Source of the DNA: Candidatus Roseilinea sp. NK_OTU-006
GTDB lineage: Bacteria > Chloroflexota > Anaerolineae > J036 > Brachytrichaceae
Direction of reading: 5' to 3'
Assembly: GCF_012931985.1 (NCBI RefSeq)
Contig: NZ_JAAFGM010000001.1
Coordinates: 268,665 to 332,664, forward strand
DNA length: 64,000 bases
Shown here: in pieces, positions 17,943 through 26,117 of the stretch
Position numbering within the stretch: the first letter of the stretch is position 1
Layout of the letters: the number at the start of each line of letters is the position of its first letter
Notes under the pieces: model-generated
Databases searched by the model: none
Seen by the model: only the letters and a program-made list of their open reading frames with translations
What the model was told of the DNA's origin: nothing
Program-made: the position numbers and the translations under genes

Positions 17943-18518
17943 TTACTTCTCCGGCTGTAGTAGGCCATAGTCGCCGCCCTTGCGACGATAGACCACCTTG
18001 ACCCGGCTGTCGTCGGCATGCACAAACACGAAGAAATCGTGACCCAGCAATTCCATTTGTTCAATTGCCTCTTCCACACTCATCGGCACGATCTGGAACG
18101 TCTTGATGCGCACCAGCTTAGGCGACGGCGCTGCGGGTGGGGTTTCTTCTTCGATCGGCAACGCCTCGGCCATGAGCAGTTCTTCGTCTTCGGTCGCGAG
18201 CGCGGCTGCGCCGCTGCGCTTGTGGTCTATGCGGCGGCCCTTGTAGCGCGCGATGCGCTGATACATTTTCTCCAGCGCTAGGTCAAATGCCTTGAACGGG
18301 TCAGCGTCTTCTTCTTCGACGCGGAGTAGCGTGCCGCGTCGCCGCACGGTCAATTCGACCGATTTCGGCACATCCCTCTTTGTGCTTTGCCTCGTAAACT
18401 CCACGCGCACGTCCTCTAAGCCTGGCAGATATCGTTGTAGGCGCTCGGCCTTGTTGCGGACATACTTATCGAGGCGTTGGCTGACGTTCATGTTGTGACC
18501 TTGAACTGAGACTTGCAT
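17943..18518 (-). CDS. hpf: Ribosome hibernation-promoting factor, long form
   Basis: 191 residues. The N-terminal S30AE domain (MQVSVQGHNMNVSQRLDKYV.. with VELTVRRRG) binds the small ribosomal subunit. A linker and the C-terminal dimerisation domain (VRIKTFQIVPMSVEEAIEQM..DFFVFVHAD) mark the long HPF that forms 100S ribosomes in resting cells. The start has GGAGGAAG a few bases upstream. In-frame sequence upstream to 18635 belongs to the end of comF and is not part of the protein. Confidence 0.93.
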   Translation of the reverse strand: MQVSVQGHNMNVSQRLDKYVRNKAERLQRYLPGLEDVRVEFTRQSTKRDVPKSVELTVRRRGTLLRVEEEDADPFKAFDLALEKMYQRIARYKGRRIDHKRSGAAALATEDEELLMAEALPIEEETPPAAPSPKLVRIKTFQIVPMSVEEAIEQMELLGHDFFVFVHADDSRVKVVYRRKGGDYGLLQPEK

Positions 18519-18585
18519 GATGCTTCCTCCGATGGGGTAATTCACTTCGTCGAGTTGAACATTTCGTATTGCGCAAGCTTTAGCT

Positions 18586-19275
18586 TCACGCGCGGGCCAG
18601 CGTGAGCGCGACGACGTGTTGTGCGCCGGCCTCATACAAGACGTGCGCGCATTCCACTAAGGTGGCGCCGGTGGTGAGCACGTCATCTACGAGCATGAGC
18701 GCCCTGCCTTGGACCCGCTCGGGCAGAGCCGCGAACGCGCCGCGCATGTTCTCCTTGCGCGCTGTTGCGCTCAGGTGCGCCTGTTGCTGAGTTGGCCGGA
18801 TGCGCTGCAGCGCGCGCGCCTCGACCGGCCTTCCCAGCGCTGCGCTGATGTGACGCGCCAGCAGCAAACTCTGATTAAAGCCGCGCTCCTTCAGTCGAGT
18901 CGCGTGCAACGGCACAGGGACGATCCCATCGGCGGACAGGGCGTTGGCTTTTGCGATGGCGCTCATGTGGGCGGCGAACGCTTCGGCGAGTTGAGGCTGG
19001 CCCTCGTACTTGAAGCAGTGGATGCCTTCGCGCAGCGGCGGGCCAAAATTTGCTGCCGAGATGACCGTCAGCGATTGGCCCGATGGCAGTTCAAGCGAAA
19101 CTCGGCTGTCGCGCGCGTTCAGCCACTGCGTCCGGTTGTTGCACGCAGTGCACCACCAGCCCTCGCCATATTTACCGCATCCCCCGCAGCGCGGCGGATA
19201 CAACAGGTCGAGCAAGAACGCGAATGTGCGCTGGCCGCGCCCTATTACTGAAGCTATGGCGCTTATGCGCAACAT
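18586..19275 (-). CDS. comF: ComF-family phosphoribosyltransferase-like protein
   Basis: 229 residues. An N-terminal zinc-finger-like CGGC..CTAC is followed by the PRTase domain with VPVPLHATRLKERGFNQ and the PRPP-binding loop LMLVDDVLTTGATL. In competent bacteria ComF helps uptake of DNA; elsewhere it is a widespread gene of unclear role. No other competence gene is near. TACTAT lies six bases before the ATG. It is upstream of hpf with a 67-bp gap. Confidence 0.88.
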   Translation of the reverse strand: MLRISAIASVIGRGQRTFAFLLDLLYPPRCGGCGKYGEGWWCTACNNRTQWLNARDSRVSLELPSGQSLTVISAANFGPPLREGIHCFKYEGQPQLAEAFAAHMSAIAKANALSADGIVPVPLHATRLKERGFNQSLLLARHISAALGRPVEARALQRIRPTQQQAHLSATARKENMRGAFAALPERVQGRALMLVDDVLTTGATLVECAHVLYEAGAQHVVALTLARA

Positions 19276-19281
19276 ACGACG

Positions 19282-19287
19282 ATAGTA
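19282..19287 (-). promoter_or_regulatory. -10 box TACTAT six bases before comF
   Basis: Minus-strand TACTAT, N6, then ATG at 19275. There is no Shine-Dalgarno site, so a leaderless start is predicted. Confidence 0.5.
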
Positions 19288-19340
19288 AACATGATTTGTC
19301 TAAGAATCAAATAGGAGAGCACGGGGGCTGCGCCGATGGG

Positions 19341-19487
19341 CTAACGGGCGACGAGCCGGCTTAAGAAATCGGTGATAGCCGGACCGAGCAACACGACGAT
19401 CACAACGATCACGATGGAGAACAGGATCAGGATGAGGGCAAAGTCTATCAGGCTGCCACGCCCGCCCTCGCCGCTGGGGGGTCTCAT
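19341..19487 (-). CDS. Tiny single-span membrane protein, Flp-pilin-like
   Basis: 48 residues. It reads GRGSLIDFALILILFSIV.. with a hydrophobic run from about residue 13 to 36 and a short basic tail (SRLVAR). The Gly before an acidic-hydrophobic start of the helix and the ending LLGPAI recall Flp/type IVb pilins, but no tad genes are near, so the family is uncertain. A TATAAT box at 19511-19516 would give a 17-nt leader with a weak GAGG. A stand-alone small membrane protein is the cautious reading. Confidence 0.55.
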   Translation of the reverse strand: MRPPSGEGGRGSLIDFALILILFSIVIVVIVVLLGPAITDFLSRLVAR

Positions 19488-19510
19488 AACAATTCCATGC
19501 CTCAGGCGTG

Positions 19511-19516
19511 ATTATA
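19511..19516 (-). promoter_or_regulatory. -10 box TATAAT for the tiny membrane protein
   Basis: Perfect TATAAT on the minus strand, 23 bases before the ATG at 19487. It lies back to back with the plus-strand TATACT of the next gene. Confidence 0.5.
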
Positions 19517-19525
19517 AGCCTCGCC

Positions 19526-19531
19526 TATACT
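19526..19531 (+). promoter_or_regulatory. -10 box TATACT six bases before the zinc-ribbon gene
   Basis: TATACT, N6, then ATG at 19538. No Shine-Dalgarno site is present, so a leaderless start is predicted. Confidence 0.55.
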
Positions 19532-19537
19532 GACCGC

Positions 19538-20242
19538 ATGTCGCGCGCGGAATCTCTCTATCGTTTGCAATTGCTCGACCTGGAACTCGACCGTGCCCGT
19601 AAGCGCCTGCACGAAATCGAGACGTTGCTGGCCGGCAGCCCAGCGCTCGAACATACACGCGCTGAGAGCGCCAGAGCCGAGAAGGCGCTGCGACTCGCTT
19701 CGTCCGAACTCAAGTCGCTCGAGCTGGATGCCCAGGCGCTCGACGACAAGATCGCTCGTGAGGAACAGCGGTTGTACTCCGGCGCGATTCGCAACCCCAA
19801 GGAAATGCTTGACCTGCAGCACGAACTGGATGTTTTGAAGCGGCGGCGTGTTGCGCTGGACGAGCAGATTTTGGCGGCGATGGAGCAGGTGGAGCAGCTC
19901 CGCGCCGACGAGCTGCGTTGTCGCCAGGCGCTGGCTCAGGCCGAGCGCAACTTTGCCGAGGACAGCGCGCACCTGCGCGCCGAGCGCGACAACCTTACAG
20001 CCGTGGTCGAGGGCGCTTTGGAGCAACGCGAAGCCCTGTGTCGCAGCCTCCCGGCCAGAGACTTAGACCTGTATTCGGCCATCCGGGCGAAGAAACCCAA
20101 CGGCGTAGCCGTCGCGCTCATCAAAGCCGGCGCCTGTAGCCAGTGCGGTGAGACGCCTTCCTCCCAACTCATCCAGCAAGCCCACACCGGCGCTGCGCTG
20201 GCGATGTGTTCCAATTGCGGGCGGATTTTGTATGCGCTGTGA
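19538..20242 (+). CDS. Coiled-coil protein with C-terminal C4 zinc ribbon (COG1579 type)
   Basis: 234 residues. Residues about 5-165 are a long helical coiled coil rich in Glu, Arg and Leu. The C-terminus has the zinc ribbon CSQCGETPSS..CSNCGRILY. This layout matches the conserved COG1579/CT398 family, whose members have been linked to secretion or RNA-related partners; no specific function can be assigned. The start at 19538 is supported by the -10 box six bases upstream. Confidence 0.85.
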   Translation: MSRAESLYRLQLLDLELDRARKRLHEIETLLAGSPALEHTRAESARAEKALRLASSELKSLELDAQALDDKIAREEQRLYSGAIRNPKEMLDLQHELDVLKRRRVALDEQILAAMEQVEQLRADELRCRQALAQAERNFAEDSAHLRAERDNLTAVVEGALEQREALCRSLPARDLDLYSAIRAKKPNGVAVALIKAGACSQCGETPSSQLIQQAHTGAALAMCSNCGRILYAL

Positions 20243-20297
20243 AGCTGTGGGTGGACGCAGGGCGGCGGGGTGAGGACATCCCTACGCGGGATGAAAG

Positions 20298-20369
20298 AGG
20301 CGACGGTGGGAATCGAACCCACGCATCAGGGTTTTGCAGACCCTTGCCTTACCACTTGGCCACGTCGCC
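20298..20369 (-). tRNA. tRNA-Cys (GCA)
   Basis: A full cloverleaf: acceptor GGCGACG/CGTCGCC, anticodon stem AGGGT/ACCCT with loop CTGCAAA (anticodon GCA at 20335-20337), and T arm GTGGG-TTCGATT-CCCAC. The discriminator base is U and CCA is not encoded. Confidence 0.95.
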
Positions 20370-20402
20370 GGGTGAAGGAAGTATAGCACGCAGCGCTCAT
20401 GC

Positions 20403-20408
20403 TACACT
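20403..20408 (+). promoter_or_regulatory. -10 box TACACT nine bases before the GT2 gene
   Basis: TACACT, N9, then ATG at 20418. It is a weaker member of the leaderless pattern. Confidence 0.4.
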
Positions 20409-20417
20409 GATGCGGAG

Positions 20418-21197
20418 ATGAGCGCTGCTTCGTCGCCTCGCGTCAGTGCCGTCATACTCACATTGAACGAGGAGCGGCACATTCGCGCGTGTCTGGAGAC
20501 GCTCGCCTGGGCAGATGCGCGCATCGTTTTCGATTCGTTCAGCACCGATGCCACAGTCGCGCTTGCCGAGCAAGCCGGCGCGCAGGTGATTCAGCATCCC
20601 TTCCAGAACTACGCGCAACAGCGCAACGCTGCGCTCGGCGCCGTTGACAGTGAATGGGTGTTCTTCGTAGACGCGGACGAGCGCTGCCCGCAGGCGCTGG
20701 GCGAAGAAATTCGCGCCGTAGTTGCCGCGCCGCAGCACGATGTGTATGCGGTACCCCGGCAGAACTATCTGTTCGGCCGGCTTACGCTGGGCGCCGGCTG
20801 GCACCCCGATCACCAGGCGCGGTTGTTTCGCGTCGGTCGCGCTTGCTTCGACCCGCGCCGCGAGGTGCATGAGGTGGCGCAGCATGACGGCCCCATGGGT
20901 TACCTACGCGCCGCGCTGATCCATTACAACTACGACACCGTCGCGCAATTCCACGTCAAACAGCGCAAGTATGCCGAATACGACGCCGGCATCCTGTTCA
21001 AGCAGGGCGTTCGCCCCAAGCCGCGCAACTTCGTGCTGCAGCCGCTGCGCGAGTTTCGCCGGCGGTTCTTCACGCTGCGCGGCTATCGCGATGGCTGGCA
21101 TGGCCTGCGCCTGAGCGCGCTGATGGCGTATTACAACTTCGACATGTACCGTCGGTTGGCGCGCATGTGGCGGGAGCAGGATAGGCGAGGCGCTTAG
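20418..21197 (+). CDS. Family 2 glycosyltransferase (LPS-core type)
   Basis: 259 residues. VSAVILTLNEERHI and the donor-binding FVDADE motif place it in the WaaE/KdtX-like group of GT2 enzymes, as do RQNYLFG and WHPDHQARLFR. It probably adds a sugar to an envelope glycan from the cytoplasmic side. It ends overlapping the convergent SDR gene by four bases. Confidence 0.85.
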   Translation: MSAASSPRVSAVILTLNEERHIRACLETLAWADARIVFDSFSTDATVALAEQAGAQVIQHPFQNYAQQRNAALGAVDSEWVFFVDADERCPQALGEEIRAVVAAPQHDVYAVPRQNYLFGRLTLGAGWHPDHQARLFRVGRACFDPRREVHEVAQHDGPMGYLRAALIHYNYDTVAQFHVKQRKYAEYDAGILFKQGVRPKPRNFVLQPLREFRRRFFTLRGYRDGWHGLRLSALMAYYNFDMYRRLARMWREQDRRGA

Positions 21198-21925
21198 ACC
21201 AGCGACCGCCCGCCATCCACGAAATACACCGCGCCGGTGGCGAAATCCTCTTCGATCAAGTAACGCACCGTGCGCGCGACGTCCTCCGGCGAGCCGATGC
21301 GTTTGAGGGCGGACTTTTCAATTGCCCACTGCCGTTTGGCCTCGTCGGCGTCGTCCGGCAGCAGGACGGTGCCGGGCGCGATGGCGTTCACGCGCACCTG
21401 CGGCGCCCACTCCAGCGCCAACACCTTGGTGAGCGCCACCAGCGCGGCCTTGCTGGCCGAATGATGGGCGTAGCCCGGCCAGGCCTGGAACGCCGATAGG
21501 TCGGTGATGTTGATGATCAGGCCGCACCCTTGCGCGATCATGTGTGGGGCAACGGCCTGCGCTATCAGGAAAGGCGCTTTGGCGTTCAGGCTCATCTCCG
21601 CGTCCCATTCTGCCTCGCTGATCTCGAGCGCCGGTTTCTTCAACCAAATGGACGCATTGTTGATGAGGACATCTACGCGCCCGAAGCGCTGCAGCACGGC
21701 CTGCGCCAACGCGCGCACCTGGCCGGCTTGTGTCATGTCGGCTTGCATGGCAAAGCTGCGCACGCCCAGGCGCTCGATCGCTTCCACCGTGGCGCGCCAG
21801 GGTTCGCTTTCGAGGTAATAGCTGAACGCAATATGCGCACCATGCGCCGCCAAGTCGAGCGCAACGGCGCGCCCGACCCGCTGTGCGGCGCCGGTGATGA
21901 GGATGACCGATCCTGTGATCTCCAT
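21194..21925 (-). CDS. SDR-family protein with His in place of the catalytic Tyr
   Basis: 243 residues. The NAD(P)-binding motif TGAAQRVGRAVAL and NNAS are intact, and overall similarity is to FolM/pteridine-reductase-like SDRs (ITGAAQRVGRA). At the active site the sequence is YAHHSASK: the base four residues before Lys159 is His155, where nearly all SDRs have Tyr. A Tyr is three residues earlier. Activity is therefore uncertain. ATG 21925 is preferred; an upstream GTG at 21943 is possible. It is divergent from greA. Confidence 0.8.
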   Translation of the reverse strand: MEITGSVILITGAAQRVGRAVALDLAAHGAHIAFSYYLESEPWRATVEAIERLGVRSFAMQADMTQAGQVRALAQAVLQRFGRVDVLINNASIWLKKPALEISEAEWDAEMSLNAKAPFLIAQAVAPHMIAQGCGLIINITDLSAFQAWPGYAHHSASKAALVALTKVLALEWAPQVRVNAIAPGTVLLPDDADEAKRQWAIEKSALKRIGSPEDVARTVRYLIEEDFATGAVYFVDGGRSLV

Positions 21926-21963
21926 GCCGTGATTGTGCACCACGTCGCGCGATCCTGGTCAGG

Positions 21964-21969
21964 TAAAAT
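21964..21969 (+). promoter_or_regulatory. -10 box TAAAAT seven bases before greA
   Basis: TAAAAT, N7, ATG at 21977. There is no Shine-Dalgarno site, so a leaderless start is predicted. Confidence 0.5.
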
Positions 21970-21976
21970 CTCGGCC

Positions 21977-22462
21977 ATGTCAAGCCCGCACAATTCGAAT
22001 AAGGTCTATCTCACCCCCGAAGGCGCGCAAAAGCTGCGCGACGAGCTGGCCTATCTGCGCGACGTGAAGCGCCCGGAGCTGGCGGAGCGCCTGCGTTTCG
22101 CCATCCAGCAGGGTGACTTGTCGGAGAATGCGGACTACACTGCGGCTAAAGAAGAACAAGGGTTTTTGGAAGGACGCATCCTAGCCCTCGAGCGCATGCT
22201 GGCCGACTGCATCATCCTCGATGAGGCAGCCAATGACCAGGAAGAAGTGCGCATGGGCAGCCGCGTCACAGTGGTTGAGGATGGCTTTGACGACCGAGAA
22301 ACCTTCCAGATCGTCGGCGTCGCGGAAGCCGATCCGATGAACGGCAAGATTTCGAATGCGTCGCCGCTAGGCCAGGCGTTACTTGGCAAGCGCGTCGGGG
22401 CGAAGGTGCGTGTGGTGACACCGGCCGGCACGACCATCTTCAAGATCCTCGCTGTTGAGTGA
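21977..22462 (+). CDS. greA: Transcription elongation factor GreA
   Basis: 161 residues, the normal length. The N-terminal coiled coil carries LTPEGAQKLRDEL and the conserved acidic tip GDLSENADYTAAKEEQ. The C-terminal FKBP-like domain has SPLGQALLGKRVG. GreA rescues backtracked RNA polymerase by stimulating transcript cleavage. The reading frame stays open upstream, but the family start and the -10 box fix 21977. Confidence 0.96.
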   Translation: MSSPHNSNKVYLTPEGAQKLRDELAYLRDVKRPELAERLRFAIQQGDLSENADYTAAKEEQGFLEGRILALERMLADCIILDEAANDQEEVRMGSRVTVVEDGFDDRETFQIVGVAEADPMNGKISNASPLGQALLGKRVGAKVRVVTPAGTTIFKILAVE

Positions 22463-22489
22463 CGCCGTCAGCTCAACCTCTGCGGCGCC

Positions 22490-23776
22490 TTAACTGATGG
22501 CGTCGAGCAACCGGTAATACAGACCGGCCAGCGGCAGGAACCAGGGGTTGCCGCGATATAGGTTGGCCGGAGCCGTGGGGAAGGGTAGGGTGAAAAGTGG
22601 ATTCTCGATGCGCCGGCCGGCGATGTGTTGCGCCACACATGCGCCCAGATATGAGAGCAACGCCACGCCGTGGCCGCCACATCCGAGCGCATAGTGAATG
22701 CCCGCCGCAGTAGTGCCGGCGTGCGGCAGCAGGTCGAACGTGAAGCCCAGTGTGCCGCCCCAGGCATACTCAACCGCGATGTCCTTCAACTGCGGATATA
22801 CCTCCAGCATGCCGCGTCTTAGGATGGCTGCGCTCTCGCGCACGGTGTGCGCATTGGCGGGCATGAAGCCGGCGCGTCCGCCGAAGATCATGCGGTTGTC
22901 CGCCGAAAGGCGGAAGTAGTAGAGAAAGTTCTTCGAGTCGAACATCATGCGCCGATGTCGGCTGACCCGCTGCGCCAGCTCCGGCGGCAGCGGCTCGGTG
23001 GCGATGATGTAGGAGCCGATCGGGATGATCCGGCGCTGCAACCAGGGGACGAGGCGTTCCGTGTAACCGTTCGTCGCGATCATCACTTGGTCGGCATGCA
23101 GCTTGCCGCGCGCAGTAGTCACTGCGAAACCCGTGCCTGCGGCGTCATGCTCAATGTGCGTCACGCGGGCGTTCTCGAACAGCCCCGCTCCGGCACGTTC
23201 GGCGGCCTGGGCTAAGCCAACAGCATACTGCGCGGGATTCAGCCCGGCGCTCGCCTCGTCCACCAGCCCGCCATGATATAGGTCAGTCTCAATCTCATCG
23301 CCTAGATGCGCTTTGTCCACCAAGCGCACCGGGTGCTGGAAGTGCTTCTGCAAAAGCTCCGCCTCGCGGATGAAGCCGGCGAAGTGGCCGGGTTTGTAAG
23401 CCAGCTCGATGTGGCCGCAGCGTCGGAAGTCGCAGGCGAGGCCTTCCTCGCGGACGACTCGCTCGACATGGTTGATCGCGTCGAGTGATGTGCAGAACAG
23501 CGCGCGCGCCGTCTCCATCCCGAAGCGCTTGACCAGCGCGCCGGCGCTGGATTTGAGACCGGTGAGCACCATGCCGCCGTTGCGGGAACTGGCGCCCCAG
23601 CCCAGCGTGTTCGCTTCGAGCACTGCCACACGCGCGCCGCTGCGCGCCAGCTCACGCGCGGCCGATAACCCCGTGTAGCCGCCGCCGACGATGGCAACGT
23701 CTACGCGTGCGGGGAAGTCGTGTGGCGCGGGCGAGAAAGGCGCGACGGTGTCGGACCAGTACGGTCGCTCTTTCAT
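22490..23776 (-). CDS. FAD-dependent amine/amino-acid oxidoreductase (DAO/PuuB type)
   Basis: 428 residues. The dinucleotide-binding fold starts with VDVAIVGGGYTGLSAA; SSRNGGMVLTG and the C-terminal GCGGHGVALLSYLG fit the DadA/glycine-oxidase/gamma-glutamylputrescine-oxidase family. It should oxidise an amine or amino acid; the substrate is not clear. ATG 23776 is favoured because GATAAT lies seven bases before it; in-frame ATGs upstream lack support. It converges with greA (27-bp gap). Confidence 0.85.
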   Translation of the reverse strand: MKERPYWSDTVAPFSPAPHDFPARVDVAIVGGGYTGLSAARELARSGARVAVLEANTLGWGASSRNGGMVLTGLKSSAGALVKRFGMETARALFCTSLDAINHVERVVREEGLACDFRRCGHIELAYKPGHFAGFIREAELLQKHFQHPVRLVDKAHLGDEIETDLYHGGLVDEASAGLNPAQYAVGLAQAAERAGAGLFENARVTHIEHDAAGTGFAVTTARGKLHADQVMIATNGYTERLVPWLQRRIIPIGSYIIATEPLPPELAQRVSRHRRMMFDSKNFLYYFRLSADNRMIFGGRAGFMPANAHTVRESAAILRRGMLEVYPQLKDIAVEYAWGGTLGFTFDLLPHAGTTAAGIHYALGCGGHGVALLSYLGACVAQHIAGRRIENPLFTLPFPTAPANLYRGNPWFLPLAGLYYRLLDAIS

Positions 23777-23783
23777 GCCCGGC

Positions 23784-23789
23784 ATTATC
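23784..23789 (-). promoter_or_regulatory. -10 box GATAAT seven bases before the flavoprotein gene
   Basis: GATAAT, N7, ATG at 23776 on the minus strand, with the same spacing as tyrS and greA. Confidence 0.5.
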
Positions 23790-23808
23790 GCGTAAGCTGA
23801 GACAGCCC

Positions 23809-24501
23809 TCATCCTTCCGCCAGATACTCGAACAGCAATGTGCCCGCCGTCCAGAAGATGACGATGAAGGCCAGCTCGACGCCGATCCAGGCTGCGAATT
23901 CACCCAGCGGCAGCCGGTCGAGGAAGCCCGACGTGGCGATGACGGCGGCGACGAGCAGCGGCAGCGCGAGTGGGAAGAGCAAGATCGGCAAGAACACCTC
24001 GCGCGCGCGGGTGCTGGCCGCCATTGTCGCGATCAGCGTGCCGGCGCCCGCATAGCCGATCACGCCGAGCAGCACGACCAGCCACACGCCCGGTTGCATG
24101 AGCGTTTCGTCGAACAGAATGGCCATGATCGGCGTGACCAGCAGCGCGACGGCCAGCGTGAAGATGACGTTGGCGATGGCCTTGCCGGCGAAGATCACGC
24201 TGCGGTCGCAGGGCGCTAGCAATAGCCCATCCATGCACTGGTTGATCTGCTCGGACGACATCGAGCGCGACAGCCCCAGCGTGCCGGCGAACACCAGCGT
24301 TACCCACAACACGCCGGGCGTGAGTGGGCGAAAGGTATCCACGCGCAGCCGCAGCGCAAAGTTGAACATCACGATGGCCATCACGGCGAAGACCACCATC
24401 GCGGTGGTGGACTCGCGCGTGCGCAGCTCCAGCAGTATGTCTTTGCGGATGATGGCGGCAATTTGGCGGAGAGCAGTCGGCATGGCGCAGGCCGCCTTCA
24501 A
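23809..24501 (-). CDS. ccmB: Heme exporter subunit CcmB
   Basis: 230 residues with six hydrophobic helices. It matches the CcmB family: an N-terminal KDILLELRTRES, then LGLSRSMSSEQ and GLLLAPCDRS. CcmB is the membrane subunit of the CcmAB ATPase of cytochrome c maturation system I. Its ATG overlaps the ccmA stop as ATGA. CcmC to CcmH are not in the window. Confidence 0.88.
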   Translation of the reverse strand: MKAACAMPTALRQIAAIIRKDILLELRTRESTTAMVVFAVMAIVMFNFALRLRVDTFRPLTPGVLWVTLVFAGTLGLSRSMSSEQINQCMDGLLLAPCDRSVIFAGKAIANVIFTLAVALLVTPIMAILFDETLMQPGVWLVVLLGVIGYAGAGTLIATMAASTRAREVFLPILLFPLALPLLVAAVIATSGFLDRLPLGEFAAWIGVELAFIVIFWTAGTLLFEYLAEG

Positions 24502-25256
24502 GCGTGGCTCATGAGCGCGGTGAGTGACTGGGCAGTGATGCCGTCGTGCACTTCGCGCACAATGCGTCCGCCCTGCAGGACGAGGGCGCGCGTGACGCCG
24601 TCCAAGCTGCGGCTCAACTCGTGGGTGGTCATGACCACGGCGCGGTCGCCCAGCGCGGCGTCGCGCAGCAGCGCGGATAGATTGGCGGCCGACGCCTGAT
24701 CGAGGCCGGTGAACGGCTCATCCAGCAAGAGCAGCGGTGGATCGTGCAAGATGGCGCGGGCGATGGCGAGCCGCTGGATCATGCCGCGCGAAAAGGTGCG
24801 CGCCGGATCGTCGCGACGCTGCCAAAGGTTGACGCGCCGCAGCGCCTCCTCGATTCGGGAAGAAAGATTGCGGATTGGGAGATTGGAGATCGCAGATTGC
24901 GCCGACGAATCTCTCATCTCCAATCTCCAGTTCGCCGCGCCATACATGCGCCCATAGAACTCCAGGTTCTCGCGCGCGGTAAGGTCGGGGTAGATCAGCG
25001 ATTGGTGCGACACCAGGCCGATGCAGGCGCGCGCGCGGTCGGGATGCGCCAGCGCGTCTATCCCGCCGATGGTGAGCGCGCCGCTGTTGGGTCGGGTGAG
25101 CGTGGCCAGGATGCGCAGCAGCGTCGTTTTGCCGGCGCCGTTGGCGCCCAGGATGGCGACGAATTCGCCGCGCGAGACGTCGAGCGAGACGCCGTGCAGC
25201 ACGGGGCGTAGGCCATATCGTTTGCCGATGTTCGCGGCGTAGAGCAGCGCAGTCAT
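24498..25256 (-). CDS. ccmA: ABC ATPase CcmA with an in-frame repeat insertion
   Basis: 252 residues. Walker A GANGAGKTT, the signature FSRGMIQRLAIARA, Walker B LLLLDEP and the H-loop TTHE are intact. Gene order and the ATGA overlap with ccmB identify it as CcmA, the ATPase that drives release of heme from CcmC/CcmE. Between the LTARENLEFYGRMYG segment and EEALRRVNLW there are about 25 extra residues encoded by a short repeat with a 13-bp inverted repeat (24878-24928). The start at 25256 matches the family N-terminus. Confidence 0.85.
   Translation of the reverse strand: MTALLYAANIGKRYGLRPVLHGVSLDVSRGEFVAILGANGAGKTTLLRILATLTRPNSGALTIGGIDALAHPDRARACIGLVSHQSLIYPDLTARENLEFYGRMYGAANWRLEMRDSSAQSAISNLPIRNLSSRIEEALRRVNLWQRRDDPARTFSRGMIQRLAIARAILHDPPLLLLDEPFTGLDQASAANLSALLRDAALGDRAVVMTTHELSRSLDGVTRALVLQGGRIVREVHDGITAQSLTALMSHA
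24873..24942. repeat. Small GATTGGAGAT-type repeat inserted in ccmA
   Basis: GGAGATTGGAGAT (24878-24890) and ATCTCCAATCTCC (24916-24928) are a perfect 13-bp inverted repeat around a 25-bp spacer. The segment adds about 25 residues in frame to CcmA. A related sequence occurs at 46644-46678. Confidence 0.6.
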
Positions 25257-25392
25257 AGGAATGTGGAGTCGGCGTCGCCGGATCGGCGCGCGCCGACAGA
25301 CGGTAAGTGTAACCGACTCGGCTTGACGGGTCGCTTGTGCAACCTCGCAAGCTGGTTGACTTTTAGCGCCGCTTATGCGATATATGCGCGCT

Positions 25393-26109
25393 ATGAATCT
25401 GCGCGACAAGATCGTTGCCATTGTTGGCGGCGCGACGGGCATCGGCAAAGCCACCGCTGAGGTGTGCGCCGAAGTCGGTGCAACCGTGATTGTTGCGGAC
25501 CTCAATGAGGTTGAGGGGCGCACAACTGCGTTGGCCGTCGGTGGCGCTTTCTTTCCCATTAATGTGGCTGATGAATCTTCGGTCGCTGCCGCTTTCACCA
25601 ACATCGCCGCGCAGTATGGACGCCTGGACGCGCTGATCCAAACCGCCGGCATCTTGCGCGGCGCATTTGTGCCGCTCGAAGAGTTCGACCTCGCCACTTT
25701 CGAGTCTGTCGTGGACGTGAACCTGATCGGCAGCTTTTTGTGCGCCAAACACGCTGTCCCGCTGCTCAAGAAGGCGGGCAAGGGCGTGATTGTGCTGGTG
25801 TCGTCTGGGGCGGCGATCGGCGGCAGCTCTTCGTACGCCTACGGGGCCAGCAAAGGGGGCGTGAACGGGCTGGGCATTACGCTGGCGAACAAACTAGCTG
25901 CCGACAACATCCGCGTCAACGTCGTGATGCCGGGCAATATTGACACGGCGATGAAGCGGTCGGTGATCGCCGCCGAGCGAGAGCGACTGGGTTTGGGTGG
26001 GGAGCAGCAACAACTCAACCTGGGCGAACCGGCCGGCGTCGGGCGCATCTTGGCTTGGCTGGCCAGCGACGATGCCGACTACGTGCGTGGCATGATCCAG
26101 ACGCGCTAG
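25393..26109 (+). CDS. SDR-family oxidoreductase
   Basis: 238 residues. The cofactor motif GGATGIGKATAE, the acidic Asp after the second strand (VADLNE, suggesting NAD rather than NADP) and the catalytic YGASK are present. The protein stops right after RGMIQTR, where relatives usually continue with a DGG segment, so the C-terminus is slightly short. It is followed after eight bases by the sugar isomerase gene, suggesting shared sugar or polyol metabolism. Confidence 0.82.
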   Translation: MNLRDKIVAIVGGATGIGKATAEVCAEVGATVIVADLNEVEGRTTALAVGGAFFPINVADESSVAAAFTNIAAQYGRLDALIQTAGILRGAFVPLEEFDLATFESVVDVNLIGSFLCAKHAVPLLKKAGKGVIVLVSSGAAIGGSSSYAYGASKGGVNGLGITLANKLAADNIRVNVVMPGNIDTAMKRSVIAAERERLGLGGEQQQLNLGEPAGVGRILAWLASDDADYVRGMIQTR

Positions 26110-26117
26110 GAGGGCGC

